Shown: piece after piece, positions 1 to 8,699 of the stretch
How positions within the stretch are numbered: position 1 is the first letter of the stretch
Layout of the letters: every line of letters starts with the position of its first letter
From: Erythrobacter longus
GTDB lineage: Bacteria; Pseudomonadota; Alphaproteobacteria; Sphingomonadales; Sphingomonadaceae
Direction of reading: 5' to 3'
Assembly: GCF_000715015.1 (NCBI RefSeq)
Contig: NZ_JMIW01000002.1
Location: 221,017 to 285,016 of the forward strand
DNA: 64,000 bases
The notes under the pieces: model-generated
Told to the model about the DNA's origin: nothing
Databases searched by the model: none
The model's input: only the letters and a program-made list of their open reading frames with translations
Made by a program: the position numbers and the translations under genes

Positions 1-2
1 TC

Positions 3-1034
3 ACCCCCGATGTGGTGATCGACAGATGTGCAAGCGCTGGCATCCGCACCGTCCCCACCGGGATTGACCACGGTACGATCACCGCAATCCTTGATGATGG
101 AGGAGGCGCAAAGTTGACGGTCGAAGTCACCACCATTCGCCGCGATGTTTCAACCGATGGCAGGCGCGCCACGGTCGCCTTTGCCAAGGAATGGCGCGAG
201 GATGCGGCCCGCCGCGATTTTACGATCAATGCGCTTTACGCTCACCCGGAAACCCTTGAAATCGAAGACTACTTCGGCGGCCTTGTCGATTTGAAAACCC
301 GCCGCGTACGCTTTATCGGACAGGCGCGTGAGAGGATTGCAGAAGACCACCTTCGCATCCTTCGATATTACCGGTTTCAGGCGCGCTTTGGTGCTGAGCT
401 CGACGATGAGGCGGAGCAGGCTTGCGCCGAACTCGCTGGCACGCTCAAGGGCCTAAGCCGCGAACGCGTGGCCGATGAATTGCTGCGTCTGCTGGCCCTG
501 CCTGATCCGGGCGCGACGGTGCTGCGAATGTTCGAACGCGGCGTTTTGCCGGTTGTGCTGCCCGAGACGTGCAAGGTGCATATCAAGGCGCTTCATTCGC
601 TGATCAAAGGTGAGAGCGAGCAGGCGATCGCAGGTGATCCGATCCGCCGCCTGGCTGCGCTTCTCCCACCCTCACCCGACGTTGCCGAAGGGGTGGCCGC
701 ACGCCTCAGGCTGTCACGCGCTCAGCGCGCACGCCTCGTTTCGGCATCGGAGAGATTGGCAAGCGACGCTGAGAACCCGCAAACGCTCGCTTACAATCTC
801 ACTGTGCCGTATGCTGTGGACCGGCTGCTTTTGCTGGGCGAGGACGCGCGTGAACTTGCGACATGGGAACCGCCGAGGTTTCCTCTCAAAGGCGGCGAAA
901 TCGTTGCGCGCGGGGTAGCGGCAGGCCCCGAAGTCGCCCGCATTTTGCAAACGGTAGAGCGCCAATGGGTCGCCGAAAGCTTTCCCGATGAGGCACGGAT
1001 TGAGGCAATTTTGGCGGAAGTGCTTGCGGGTTAG
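3..1034 (+). CDS. cca: CCA tRNA nucleotidyltransferase, 5'-truncated
   Basis: The enzyme adds or repairs the 3' CCA of tRNAs using CTP and ATP (class II nucleotidyltransferase family). The frame is open to the window edge, reading T-P-D-V-V-I-D from base 3, so the true start and the catalytic D-x-D of the head domain lie outside. Visible are the family motif RRDFTINALYAH (about residues 68-79), the DLKTRRVRFIG stretch and the RILRYYRFQARFG helix that begins the RNA-binding region. The C-terminal part is the short alphaproteobacterial form without an HD phosphohydrolase domain. It converges with parC; a 10 bp perfect hairpin lies between them. Confidence 0.93.
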   Translation, partial: TPDVVIDRCASAGIRTVPTGIDHGTITAILDDGGGAKLTVEVTTIRRDVSTDGRRATVAFAKEWREDAARRDFTINALYAHPETLEIEDYFGGLVDLKTRRVRFIGQARERIAEDHLRILRYYRFQARFGAELDDEAEQACAELAGTLKGLSRERVADELLRLLALPDPGATVLRMFERGVLPVVLPETCKVHIKALHSLIKGESEQAIAGDPIRRLAALLPPSPDVAEGVAARLRLSRAQRARLVSASERLASDAENPQTLAYNLTVPYAVDRLLLLGEDARELATWEPPRFPLKGGEIVARGVAAGPEVARILQTVERQWVAESFPDEARIEAILAEVLAG

Positions 1035-1088
1035 GCCTTCGCAGGCCCACCCCGCTGCGACTAAGCCAGCAAGCTGACAAGTCTCGCT

Positions 1089-1110
1089 CCCCTCCCGCAA
1101 GCGGGAGGGG
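1089..1110. repeat. perfect hairpin between convergent cca and parC
   Basis: The arms CCCCTCCCGC and GCGGGAGGGG are 10 bp each with a 2-base loop. This could act as a bidirectional terminator, although only a weak T-run follows about 15 bases later on the + strand. It also resembles the GC-rich intergenic hairpins scattered in sphingomonad genomes. Confidence 0.6.
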
Positions 1111-1162
1111 TAAGCTCAGTTTTCCGTGCCTTTTCTCAAGAGCCGTTGGGGGTGGGCAAATC

Positions 1163-3454
1163 CTAGAACCGGTTGTCCTTCGGGAACCCTTGCGGCGGCA
1201 TCCGTCCGGCGGCACCGCGTGCGACTTTCCATTGCCAGATATCGCTTTCGGTGCGCGTGCGCTCACCCGATCCGCCCATCTGCCAGCTTAACCCATCGGC
1301 AAGCGTGAAGGTCGTCGCATCGCTCAATCCACCGTCGCGATAGCGTTGCAGCATCACGCCCTGCCCCCGGGCCATGACCGGCATCTCTTCCATATTGAAG
1401 ACGATGAGCTTGCGGTTGTCTCCCACCGCCGCCACGTGATCGTGGCCCTCGGGAATTTCGCGGATCACCTGCAGCTTGGCGCTTCCCTTAAGGTTCACCA
1501 CCTGCTTGCCCTTTTTCGTCTCCGCGATAAGCTCTTTCGTCTCTGCGATAAAGCCTTTGCCATTGCTGGAAGCGAGCAGCAGGCGGCCTTCAGGTTTGTG
1601 GACGAGCATCGAGGCGATGCTGCTTTCAGACGGCAGGTCGATCATATTGCGCACCGGCTCACCAAAACCGCGAGCGCCCGGCAATTTGTCGCACCCAAGC
1701 GTATAAAACCGCCCGTCTGACCCTGCGATCAACAGCTTATCCGTCGTCTGCGCATGGATGATGAAGGCTTGTGCGTCGCCCTCTTTGTATTTGAATTCCT
1801 GGGTGAGATCGACATGACCTTTGGCGCCCCTGATCCATCCCTTTTGGGAGAGGATAACGGTCACAGGCTCTTTTTCAATCATCGCGTCCATCGAAAATTC
1901 AACCGCAGGCGCGGCCTCTTCGATGCGCGTGCGGCGCGCACCAAGAGCTGTATCCTCGGCATAATCCTTGCGAAGGGCGCGCAGGTCCTTTTTGAGGCGC
2001 GTGCGTTGGCGTGCGGGGCTTTCGAGGAGCTTGTTCAGCTCTTCCTGCTCTTTGAGAAGCGTATCCTTCTCTGTGCGCAGTTCCATCTCTTCCAGCTTGC
2101 GCAAAGACCGCAGACGCATGTTGAGGATCGCCTCGGCCTGACGGTCGGTAAGCGCAAACTCGGCCATCATCACTTGCTTGGGCTCGTCCTCGTAACGGAT
2201 GATTTCGATCACCCGGTCAAGGTTGAGGAAGGCGGTGATATAGCCTTCGACCAGCTCCAACCGCCGCGCAATCTGATCGAGCCGATGCTGTGTGCGGCGT
2301 TGCAGAATTTCGATCTGCGCTGCGGTCCAGTTTTGCAGGAGCTCTTTTAGCCCCATGACCATCGGCGTACGGGTCGCATCGAGCACATTCATATTGAGCC
2401 CGAAGCGCGTCTCCATATCGGTAAGCTTGAAGATGCTCTCTTTCAGCAAATCCGGATCGACATTGCGGCTGCGCGGGACAAGCACGATGCGAATGCTCTC
2501 ATCGCTTTCATCGCGCACGTCGTCGAGGATCGGCAGCTTCTTGTCGGCAATGGCTTGCGCGATCTGTTCGATCAGCTTGCCCTTTTGCACCTGATACGGG
2601 ATTTGCGTGATGACAAGCTGCCATTGCCCCCCACCAAGGCGCTCAATGCCCGCCGCCTGATCTTCCGCTTTTTCAGCCTCAGGCGCGTTGAACACGCCGC
2701 GAAGGCGGAAACTGCCCCGCCCGGTGCGATAGGCCGCCGAGATAACCTCTTTGCTGTCCACCAATTGCCCGCCGGTCGCAAAGTCCGGCCCCTGCATCAG
2801 CTCCATCAAACGCTCATGCTCGACATGGGGGTTGTCGATCAGCTCAAGCGTTGCATCAATGATTTCAGCGACATTGTGCGACGGGATATTGGTCGCCATG
2901 CCCACCGCAATCCCGCTTGCCCCATTGGCGAGCAGATTGGGGAACAGGCCCGGCATAAGCTCAGGCTCTTCTTCCTCGCCATTATAGGTCGGGATGAAAT
3001 CGACGGTCCCTGCGTCCAACCCTTCCATCAACTGCATCGCGGTCTTTGTCAGGCGCGCTTCGGTGTAGCGATAGGCGGCCGCATTATCGCCATCGATATT
3101 GCCAAAGTTCCCCTGCCCCTCGACCAGCGGATATCTCAATGAAAAGTCCTGCGCCAAGCGAACCATAGCGTCATAGGCAGCGGTGTCGCCGTGAGGGTGA
3201 TATTTACCGATCACCTCACCCACAACGCGGGCGGATTTCTTAAACGTGCTGTCGGGGGACAGCTTCAACTGGCGCATGGTCCACAAAAGCCGCCGGTGAA
3301 CCGGCTTCAACCCATCACGAAGATCGGGGAGCGAGCGCGCGGTGATCGTCGAAAGCGCATAGACCAGATACCGCTCAGACAAAGCGGCATCAAAAGGCGC
3401 ATCAACAATCGCGTCGAACGGATCGGTATCATCAGGTGTCGTGGGATCGGCCAT
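1163..3454 (-). CDS. parC: DNA topoisomerase IV subunit A
   Basis: ParC is the cleavage/religation subunit of topoisomerase IV, which decatenates daughter chromosomes together with ParE. The 763 aa length suits ParC rather than the longer GyrA. The GyrA/ParC breakage domain runs from about residue 25 to 480: KPVHRRLLW, the [13 protein letters not shown] quinolone-pocket helix, and the catalytic tyrosine at about Tyr130 in [11 protein letters not shown]. The coiled-coil tower follows, then beta-propeller repeats from about 520. At the E. coli Ser80/Glu84 positions it has Thr91 and Asp95, a natural-looking substitution. The ATG start fits the normal family N-terminus. Confidence 0.96.
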   Translation of the reverse strand: MADPTTPDDTDPFDAIVDAPFDAALSERYLVYALSTITARSLPDLRDGLKPVHRRLLWTMRQLKLSPDSTFKKSARVVGEVIGKYHPHGDTAAYDAMVRLAQDFSLRYPLVEGQGNFGNIDGDNAAAYRYTEARLTKTAMQLMEGLDAGTVDFIPTYNGEEEEPELMPGLFPNLLANGASGIAVGMATNIPSHNVAEIIDATLELIDNPHVEHERLMELMQGPDFATGGQLVDSKEVISAAYRTGRGSFRLRGVFNAPEAEKAEDQAAGIERLGGGQWQLVITQIPYQVQKGKLIEQIAQAIADKKLPILDDVRDESDESIRIVLVPRSRNVDPDLLKESIFKLTDMETRFGLNMNVLDATRTPMVMGLKELLQNWTAAQIEILQRRTQHRLDQIARRLELVEGYITAFLNLDRVIEIIRYEDEPKQVMMAEFALTDRQAEAILNMRLRSLRKLEEMELRTEKDTLLKEQEELNKLLESPARQRTRLKKDLRALRKDYAEDTALGARRTRIEEAAPAVEFSMDAMIEKEPVTVILSQKGWIRGAKGHVDLTQEFKYKEGDAQAFIIHAQTTDKLLIAGSDGRFYTLGCDKLPGARGFGEPVRNMIDLPSESSIASMLVHKPEGRLLLASSNGKGFIAETKELIAETKKGKQVVNLKGSAKLQVIREIPEGHDHVAAVGDNRKLIVFNMEEMPVMARGQGVMLQRYRDGGLSDATTFTLADGLSWQMGGSGERTRTESDIWQWKVARGAAGRMPPQGFPKDNRF

Positions 3455-3541
3455 GTTCCCCGCTTAGCAAGGTCGCGCCCCCGGTGGGAGAGCAGTTTCC
3501 ACAGAGAATAAACGGTTTTGGGATTGAGCCGCCGGGACGGA

Positions 3542-5323
3542 TCAGGATTGGCTTTGAGAGCGGTTGCAATTCTCAATGCGGGCTGCTCCCTTGATGCCGG
3601 TTTCATATTCGAGCGCAATCTGCATCGAAATCATTTGTGCGCACAGACCCGATTCAAGGTCGCCGCGAGATAGCGCCTGACGCATCCAAAACCGCGCATC
3701 CTTGATCGAGCGCGGTGCCGTCCACCCACGCTCTGCTGCAAGGGCAAGGTGCGCAAAGGCATCTGGGTAACCCGCGGTCGCGGCAACCTCGCAATGCGGC
3801 ACCGCATCGCTGTATTGTTTTTCGCGGACAAAGATCGAGCACAATTGCTGGTCGGCATCGCTGCGCCCGACCTTAGCCATGCCTTGCAAAGCAGCGATAA
3901 ACACATCCGCCTCTTCAGGAACTGCGTAGACAAGACCATAATAGGCATAGGCATAGCCCGCCTCAGCCGCGAGACGTTGCTGGCGAACCCCTTCGATATA
4001 ATTGGGTGACTCGGTGTGCTCCGCTGCGCCGATTAGCACGCGCGAATAATGGCCGCGCGCCTTTGCATAATCTTGTTCTGCCGCCGCCTTGTAAAGTTCA
4101 AGTGAGCGCACACGCTCCGCATCATCGCGAGCGTTCACCCGCAGGAAATAGGCAAACTCAAGTTGGCCGTAAGGGGTGCCTTGTGCAGCCGCCGCCTCGA
4201 GTGTTTTGCGCGCAGCGTCCAAGTCCTTGGGAACGCCAAGGCCAAAGTGCTGCATATAACCAAGCAGATAGGTCGCCAGCGGATCACCGGAGGCAACCAG
4301 CGCCCTGATATCGGCAACACTGTGCTCGGCCAGAACGCGCATCACAAGGATCGGTTCATCAATCCGACCCATTTCATCAAGCGTCAGATTTATCGGTCGC
4401 GGGAGCTGGACGGCTACCGGCTCAACACGGTCAGATGCCGGTGGCGCCACATCAAAAATCGCAGGCTCCAGCGTGAAAAACGTATTGGGAGACAGTGAGT
4501 TATAGGTGAAAGGCACTTGCAACGGCCAAAATCCCTCAGTGCGCTTGAGCACACCGTCGCGGATGGAATTAAAAACGATGCTTACATCCATCCGAGGCAC
4601 TGTCACCTTCTCGGCAACTTCGGCTGCAAAGGGGCTCACATCCTTTGGCGGAGGCGCAGCATCATATGCGGGGACGCCGCGCCCGGTTGAATAGAGCACG
4701 CCAACGCGCGCGCCCGGTTCAAAGTCAAACTCACGCATCCCGCCGGAGGCCGCCTGACGCGTTGTGGGCTCGATGATCACGGGCGCTGGCGCACTCCGGG
4801 TGATCGCATCTGAGCGCGAGGATGCCTCGGTCACTTGCCCATCGGTGCGGCACGCATCGAGCATAAAGATCGTCGTGCCTTCATTATACAGGCGCTCGGC
4901 AAGCTTTTCGAATTCGATAAAGGTCCGATCGATCTCATCAGAACGAGCCGACAGCCCTGCGTCCACCGGCACAAGGTAATTGCGCCGCCCGTATTCAAAC
5001 CCGTGTCCGGCAAAATAAAAAACCACGATTTCAGCATCACCGATCGAATTGCTGAAAGTGGTGAGCGCATCGCGCATCTCTTGCCAGGTTCCGTTGGAAA
5101 CGGTGGTGACTTCAAACCCGATTGCATCAAGCGATCTGCCGACCAGCGCTACATCATTGGCCGGGTTGGGCAGTTTCGTCCAAGAATTGCCCTCCGCGCG
5201 CTGCTGATAGTCGGAATTGCCGATCAAAAGCGCATATTTGCCAGCAGCATGAGCCACTGAAGACGTCATCGCCAGCCCTGTCAAAAGGACGCAAAGAATG
5301 AAGCTCTTGAGTCTGCAAAACAT
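3542..5323 (-). CDS. exported caspase-like (C14) protein with Sel1-type repeats
   Basis: The 593 aa protein has a clear Sec signal peptide (residues 1-27, ending AHA-AG). A caspase-like p20 domain covers about residues 28-250, with catalytic-type His107 in FAGHGFEYG and Cys158 in MLDACR, so both dyad residues are present. After a linker (about 270-335), the rest consists of Sel1/TPR-like helical repeats, a common protein-interaction module on bacterial caspase-fold proteins. It probably acts in the periplasm. The target is unknown; metacaspase-type proteases usually cleave after Arg/Lys, and caspase-type after Asp. It is preceded by three microprotein genes on the same strand but separated from them by a terminator. 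Confidence 0.85.
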   Translation of the reverse strand: MFCRLKSFILCVLLTGLAMTSSVAHAAGKYALLIGNSDYQQRAEGNSWTKLPNPANDVALVGRSLDAIGFEVTTVSNGTWQEMRDALTTFSNSIGDAEIVVFYFAGHGFEYGRRNYLVPVDAGLSARSDEIDRTFIEFEKLAERLYNEGTTIFMLDACRTDGQVTEASSRSDAITRSAPAPVIIEPTTRQAASGGMREFDFEPGARVGVLYSTGRGVPAYDAAPPPKDVSPFAAEVAEKVTVPRMDVSIVFNSIRDGVLKRTEGFWPLQVPFTYNSLSPNTFFTLEPAIFDVAPPASDRVEPVAVQLPRPINLTLDEMGRIDEPILVMRVLAEHSVADIRALVASGDPLATYLLGYMQHFGLGVPKDLDAARKTLEAAAAQGTPYGQLEFAYFLRVNARDDAERVRSLELYKAAAEQDYAKARGHYSRVLIGAAEHTESPNYIEGVRQQRLAAEAGYAYAYYGLVYAVPEEADVFIAALQGMAKVGRSDADQQLCSIFVREKQYSDAVPHCEVAATAGYPDAFAHLALAAERGWTAPRSIKDARFWMRQALSRGDLESGLCAQMISMQIALEYETGIKGAARIENCNRSQSQS

Positions 5324-5383
5324 GCCTCAGCTTACCACGATTTAACGCGTCAGGGGAGGTGCAAACACCCCTAACACAAAGAA

Positions 5384-5429
5384 AAAGGGCGCATCGGTCC
5401 TTTAGGGGAGAGAAACCGGTGCGCCCTTT
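5384..5429 (-). terminator. rho-independent terminator after the microprotein genes
   Basis: An inverted repeat of 15 bp (AAAGGGCGCATCGGT / ACCGGTGCGCCCTTT, one G-T pair) encloses a 16-base loop. Read on the minus strand it is followed by CTTTTTCTTTG, so it fits a terminator for transcription coming from the microprotein genes at 5464-5898 and shields the caspase-like gene downstream. Confidence 0.75.
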
Positions 5430-5463
5430 GCGGGGGGACTGTTTGAGGGGTCGGCGGGGCGGA

Positions 5464-5568
5464 TCAGGCGATGATGCCGGGATTGCTGAAAAAGATGACG
5501 GTCGCAAGGACTGCCGAGGTCGAGAGGATCGAGAGGGCGGCGGCGTAAAGGTTGTTCGTGCGGGGCAT
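5464..5568 (-). CDS. microprotein 1 of a tandem paralogous trio (34 aa)
   Basis: The start ATG at 5568 is preceded by CGGAGACCCACA, so a GGAG ribosome-binding site lies about 8 bases upstream. The 34 aa product begins MPRTNNLYAAALSILST and continues as a single hydrophobic helix. Its N-terminal NNLYAAALSI matches the same position in the two upstream neighbours (NNLLAAAFSV, NNFFAAALSI), while the C-terminus differs. No known family is recognised. The likely location is the inner membrane or the exported fraction. It is the last gene before the terminator at 5384-5429. Confidence 0.65.
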   Translation of the reverse strand: MPRTNNLYAAALSILSTSAVLATVIFFSNPGIIA

Positions 5569-5642
5569 TGTGGGTCTCCGGATTGGCAAGGGGACTAGGG
5601 GATTGGGGAATAGAGGATGGGGTTACCGGGACCCGTCAGCGA

Positions 5643-5750
5643 TCAGGCAAATGCGAGCGGGCTGGCGGGTACGATGGCATAGGCAAACAGGCTAGCCGAG
5701 ATAACGACTGAAAATGCTGCGGCGAGGAGGTTGTTAGCGGCGATAGTCAT
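5643..5750 (-). CDS. microprotein 2 of a tandem paralogous trio (35 aa)
   Basis: The start ATG at 5750 follows CAAAGGAATTTCAAA, giving an AAAGGA ribosome-binding site at good distance. The product starts MTIAANNLLAAAFSVV and ends FAYAIVPASPLAFA. It is close to microprotein 3 over its entire length, sharing ANN, AAA, S, the block AYAIVPASP and a terminal FA. It has no basic residues at the N-terminus, so it is not a classical Sec signal peptide despite its AYA and AFA sequences. Single predicted membrane helix; function unknown. Confidence 0.7.
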   Translation of the reverse strand: MTIAANNLLAAAFSVVISASLFAYAIVPASPLAFA

Positions 5751-5790
5751 TTTGAAATTCCTTTGAGTTGAGTGTTTGTCGAGATTGAAA

Positions 5791-5898
5791 TTAAGCGAAC
5801 ATCGTGGGGCTTGCCGGAACGATGGCGTATGCAAGCAGGCTGGTTGAAACGATGATTGAAAGGGCTGCTGCGAAGAAGTTGTTTGCTGTGTTGGTCAT
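5791..5898 (-). CDS. microprotein 3 of a tandem paralogous trio (35 aa), first in the unit
   Basis: The start ATG at 5898 is preceded by GGAAAGACGAACC (GGAAAG ribosome-binding site). The product starts MTNTANNFFAAALSII and ends LAYAIVPASPTMFA. It is the paralogue of the gene at 5643-5750: same length, the same AYAIVPASP block and many silent or conservative codon differences, which is the signature of a protein-coding duplication rather than a nucleotide repeat. The promoter must lie in 5899-6145, a 247-base stretch in which I find no gene. Confidence 0.7.
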   Translation of the reverse strand: MTNTANNFFAAALSIIVSTSLLAYAIVPASPTMFA

Positions 5899-6145
5899 GG
5901 TTCGTCTTTCCGTCTGATAAAGTTACTGTGGTCATTTGCGGCTTGTTTCCGCTGTATGCCAACTACTTTGCAGACACCGTGCCAAACTCGAAAAACCGCA
6001 GAATTCCGGGGTTCTTGCAGCATCACCCAGACACGCAAAATGCACCCAATCCCAGCGGTTGGGAGATTTTACCAATGTTTAGGATTGGCTTAATCAGCCA
6101 TTCAGGCGGGATCGTTATGGTCCCGGCTCTTACAGTCCGCGCGGC

Positions 6146-6481
6146 TTACAATCCGCGTGCATCGTGGCTTTCGCCCGGCACCTTGACGGTTAGGCCGTCC
6201 ATCTCTTGCGTGACGTCAATCTGACACGACAGGCGCGATGTGCGCCGTGCACCGGCTGCGAAATCGAGCATGTCCTCTTCCTCTTCGGAAGCTTGGGCCA
6301 GTTTCTCAAACCACTCGGCAGCGACAATCACATGACAGGTAGAACAGGCCATTTGCCCCTCGCACGTCCCTTCGAGCGGGAGGCCGGCGGCCTGACCAAG
6401 CTTCAGAAGATTGTCACCCACCTCGCCTTCGCATGGCACGGGCGCCCCTTTGGGATCGATAAAGGTCACTTTGATTGTCAT
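6146..6481 (-). CDS. 2Fe-2S ferredoxin, adrenodoxin type
   Basis: This 111 aa electron carrier has the adrenodoxin/Isc-ferredoxin cysteine pattern: C-x5-C-x2-C in GTCEGQMACSTCHV followed by the fourth Cys in RLSCQI, with an acidic EEEEDM patch typical of partner binding. The ATG at 6481 gives the normal N-terminus MTIKVTFIDP; a longer reading frame upstream overlaps the desulfurase and is not needed. It lies 4 bases downstream of a cysteine desulfurase gene on the same strand, which points to a role in iron-sulfur cluster assembly. Confidence 0.92.
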   Translation of the reverse strand: MTIKVTFIDPKGAPVPCEGEVGDNLLKLGQAAGLPLEGTCEGQMACSTCHVIVAAEWFEKLAQASEEEEDMLDFAAGARRTSRLSCQIDVTQEMDGLTVKVPGESHDARGL

Positions 6482-6485
6482 GAGA

Positions 6486-7568
6486 TTAGCCCCAGAGCTC
6501 CTGGTCTTTTGCAGCCGCCAATATCGTTTTGGCCGCCAAGTCAATTTCGTCCAGCGTCGTGTAACGCCCCCAACCCAGCCGGATTGATGATTTCGCCTCG
6601 GCATCGGTGAGCCCGATCGCTTTCAGCACATGGCTTGGCCGGCCTGACCCGCTCGCACACGCGCTGCCAGCCGAGAACATCACGCTCCGGCAATCCGACA
6701 TAAGGCGCGCCACGTCCAGCCCGTCCTTACGGATGTTCATATTGCCATACCAGCGCGACGCCTCGCTGCCATTAAGGGTCCAGCTGCCAAAATGGTCGCG
6801 CGCACGGGTCCACAAGGCTTCGACATGGGCGGCGTCTTGCTCCATCCGTTCCTTGGAAAGCGCAGCGGCCGCGCCAAATCCGGCGATGAGCGCTGGCGAT
6901 AAAGTGCCAGAGCGAAGGCCATGTTCCTGCCCGCCGCCGGTTTGCACCTGTTCTAGCTCCACCCCGTCGCGCACCCACAAAGCGCCAACGCCCTTGGGCC
7001 CGTTGAGCTTATGCGCAGAGACCGCGAGCATATCCGCGCCCGCGACGGCGATCTTGCCATAAGCCTGCACCGCATCGACGAGAAAGAGAGCATTTTCCTG
7101 TTTGGCGCGGCGCTGCCAATCGAGGGTGGGCTGGGTCGTACCGATTTCATTGTTGACCTGCATCACCGCAATCAGACGGGTCGCTTTGCCCAGATCCTGC
7201 GCCGGGTCACAAATGCCGTCGCTGTCCACGTCCAGCATTTTGGAAAGCCCTGCATCGCGCGCCGTGTCTCCGACGGCCGAATGTTCGATGGCCGAGAAGG
7301 CAACGTTGCCCTTCCCACTGGTGCCGCGAATGGCGAGGTTAAGCGCCTCAGTCGCGCCGCTGGTGAAGATAACTCTGCCGCCAGCAGGGAAAAGCGCCGC
7401 CACGGTGTCGCGCGCCGCCTCGATTGCGGCGGCGGCCTGACGGCCCATTTTGTGAGACGAATGCGGATTTCCGAAGCCGATGCCGTCTGGTCCGTCGAGA
7501 TAGCGGATCATCGCATCGCGCGCTTCTGGGGCCAGGGGCGTGGTGGCTTGGTTGTCGAGATAGATCAT
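6486..7568 (-). CDS. cysteine desulfurase (NifS/IscS-like), copy 1
   Basis: PLP enzyme that takes sulfur from L-cysteine for Fe-S clusters or thiolation. Seen: YLDNQATTPL at the N-terminus, the PLP lysine in VSAHKLNGPKG (about residues 180-190) and the active-site cysteine in SAGSACASG, the short loop of IscS/NifS-type rather than SufS-type enzymes. About 360 aa is slightly below the usual 385-400. I chose the ATG at 7568; an in-frame GTG three codons upstream (7577) is possible. It is a paralogue of the gene at 7677-8666, and the ferredoxin follows directly. Confidence 0.9.
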   Translation of the reverse strand: MIYLDNQATTPLAPEARDAMIRYLDGPDGIGFGNPHSSHKMGRQAAAAIEAARDTVAALFPAGGRVIFTSGATEALNLAIRGTSGKGNVAFSAIEHSAVGDTARDAGLSKMLDVDSDGICDPAQDLGKATRLIAVMQVNNEIGTTQPTLDWQRRAKQENALFLVDAVQAYGKIAVAGADMLAVSAHKLNGPKGVGALWVRDGVELEQVQTGGGQEHGLRSGTLSPALIAGFGAAAALSKERMEQDAAHVEALWTRARDHFGSWTLNGSEASRWYGNMNIRKDGLDVARLMSDCRSVMFSAGSACASGSGRPSHVLKAIGLTDAEAKSSIRLGWGRYTTLDEIDLAAKTILAAAKDQELWG

Positions 7569-7594
7569 GTGTCGCACACCCTAATCCAAATCTT

Positions 7595-7670
7595 CGTCAT
7601 GCTGAACTTGTTTCAGCATAACCGTCTCCGCCTGATGCAAGGGTTATCCTGAAACGAGTTCAGGATGACG
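7595..7670. repeat. paired GTCATCCTGAA-type inverted repeats between the two desulfurase genes
   Basis: A left copy (CGTCATGCTGAACTTG..., 7595-7619) and a right copy in inverse orientation (ATCCTGAAACGAG..., 7646-7670) form a cruciform-like unit of 76 bp. This is the common alphaproteobacterial intergenic REP-like sequence. It sits in the 108-base gap and could attenuate transcription of the downstream desulfurase. Confidence 0.7.
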
Positions 7671-7676
7671 CCTCTT

Positions 7677-8666
7677 TCAAGAAAGGCTGCGCCATGCCTC
7701 CAAGAACCGGTCCAAATCCACAGTGGTCGTGTTCCAGCCAAGGCTCACCCGGATGGTGCGCGCGGCGACCTCATCGCTTACGCCGAATGCATCGAGCACG
7801 CGGCTTTTCTTGAGCGTTCCCGAAGAACACGCGCTCCCAGCGGAGACGGCAATGCCCATTGCGTCCAAGCGGATCAGGAGAGCCTGCGCGCTCATGCTCG
7901 GATGCGCGAGCGCGAAGATGTAGTCAGTCTGATCACCAAAGGTCAGGAGGTCATCGCCTAACTCCTTGGCAAAACCGGCCCGTTCTTTCGGCGTGGTCAG
8001 CCAATCACCCGCCTCAAGCGCGCTCGCAAAGCCGAGGGCTGCGGGCATGTTCTCGGTGCCCTGACGATAGCCGCGTTCGTGCCCGCCCATGGGCTCTAGC
8101 AAGGCCCAATCGCGCACCAGAAGCGCGCCAATGCCAATCGGGCCGCCCAGCTTGTGCGCGGAAACCACCAGCATATCGGCATCGGGCAGGTCGAGCTTGC
8201 CCGCCGACTGCGCGCAATCGGACAAGAGCACAGCGCCCGATGATTTGATCGTCTCTGCCATCTGGGAGACAGGGTTGATCACGCCGGTTTCGGAATTGAC
8301 ATGCTGGACAGCCAGAAGCGTCGAGGCGTCAAATGTGCTTTCGTCCGAGGAGATTTCAGCATCGGGCGCCGCGCGAAACACCGCGTCATGCTCCACCGCG
8401 CTTACTATCCGGCGGCTCGCCTTGGAACGATTGAGCGCAAGCCATAGCGATTCGCTGGCCCCGCTGGTGAAGATGACCTCGCCGCTCCATGAAAGCGCCG
8501 CCTTCACCCGCGCCCGCGCATCTTCGAGCGCGTTTTTGGCGCGGCGGCCCTCCGCGTGTGGGCTGGATGGGTTTGCCCAAAGCGCAAAGCCTTCTTCCAT
8601 TGCGGCGCGTGCTTCGGGGCGCAGCGGCGTTGTTGCAGCGTGATCGAGGTAGATACGGTTGGTCAA
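7677..8666 (-). CDS. cysteine desulfurase family protein, copy 2
   Basis: A second PLP cysteine desulfurase-like enzyme of 329 aa, with YLDHAATTPL, the PLP lysine in VSAHKLGGPIG and the active-site cysteine in SAGSACSSG. It is shorter than classic IscS and shows about the divergence from copy 1 expected of old paralogues. The start is a TTG at 8666 with AAGG about 8 bases upstream; no ATG lies near, and the TTG gives the family N-terminus. It is the first gene of a probable unit with the second desulfurase and ferredoxin, divergent from the hydrolase at 8801. Confidence 0.87.
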   Translation of the reverse strand: MTNRIYLDHAATTPLRPEARAAMEEGFALWANPSSPHAEGRRAKNALEDARARVKAALSWSGEVIFTSGASESLWLALNRSKASRRIVSAVEHDAVFRAAPDAEISSDESTFDASTLLAVQHVNSETGVINPVSQMAETIKSSGAVLLSDCAQSAGKLDLPDADMLVVSAHKLGGPIGIGALLVRDWALLEPMGGHERGYRQGTENMPAALGFASALEAGDWLTTPKERAGFAKELGDDLLTFGDQTDYIFALAHPSMSAQALLIRLDAMGIAVSAGSACSSGTLKKSRVLDAFGVSDEVAARTIRVSLGWNTTTVDLDRFLEAWRSLS

Positions 8667-8675
8667 ATAGAGGCC

Positions 8676-8698
8676 TTATTGCGAACGATTCTTAATAA
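8676..8698. promoter_or_regulatory. Fur/iron-box-like dyad in the divergent promoter region
   Basis: TTATTGCGAA-CGA-TTCTTAATAA is a 23 bp dyad with 8 of 10 matching arm positions. It resembles alphaproteobacterial Fur-type boxes (TTGCGAATGATTC-like). It lies 10 bases upstream of the desulfurase start and immediately before the -35 of the opposite promoter, so it could control Fe-S genes and hydrolase together. Assignment to a particular regulator is inference. Confidence 0.4.
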
Positions 8699-8699
8699 A

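Noticed and set aside
1499..1550. [14 protein letters not shown] near-repeat in ParC suggesting another 18 bp duplication
   Set aside because: It lies in a conserved propeller region and the DNA copies differ too much to claim a duplication.
3160..3190. Thr91 and Asp95 at the quinolone positions of ParC as a resistance change
   Set aside because: These residues vary naturally among alphaproteobacteria; no comparison is possible here.
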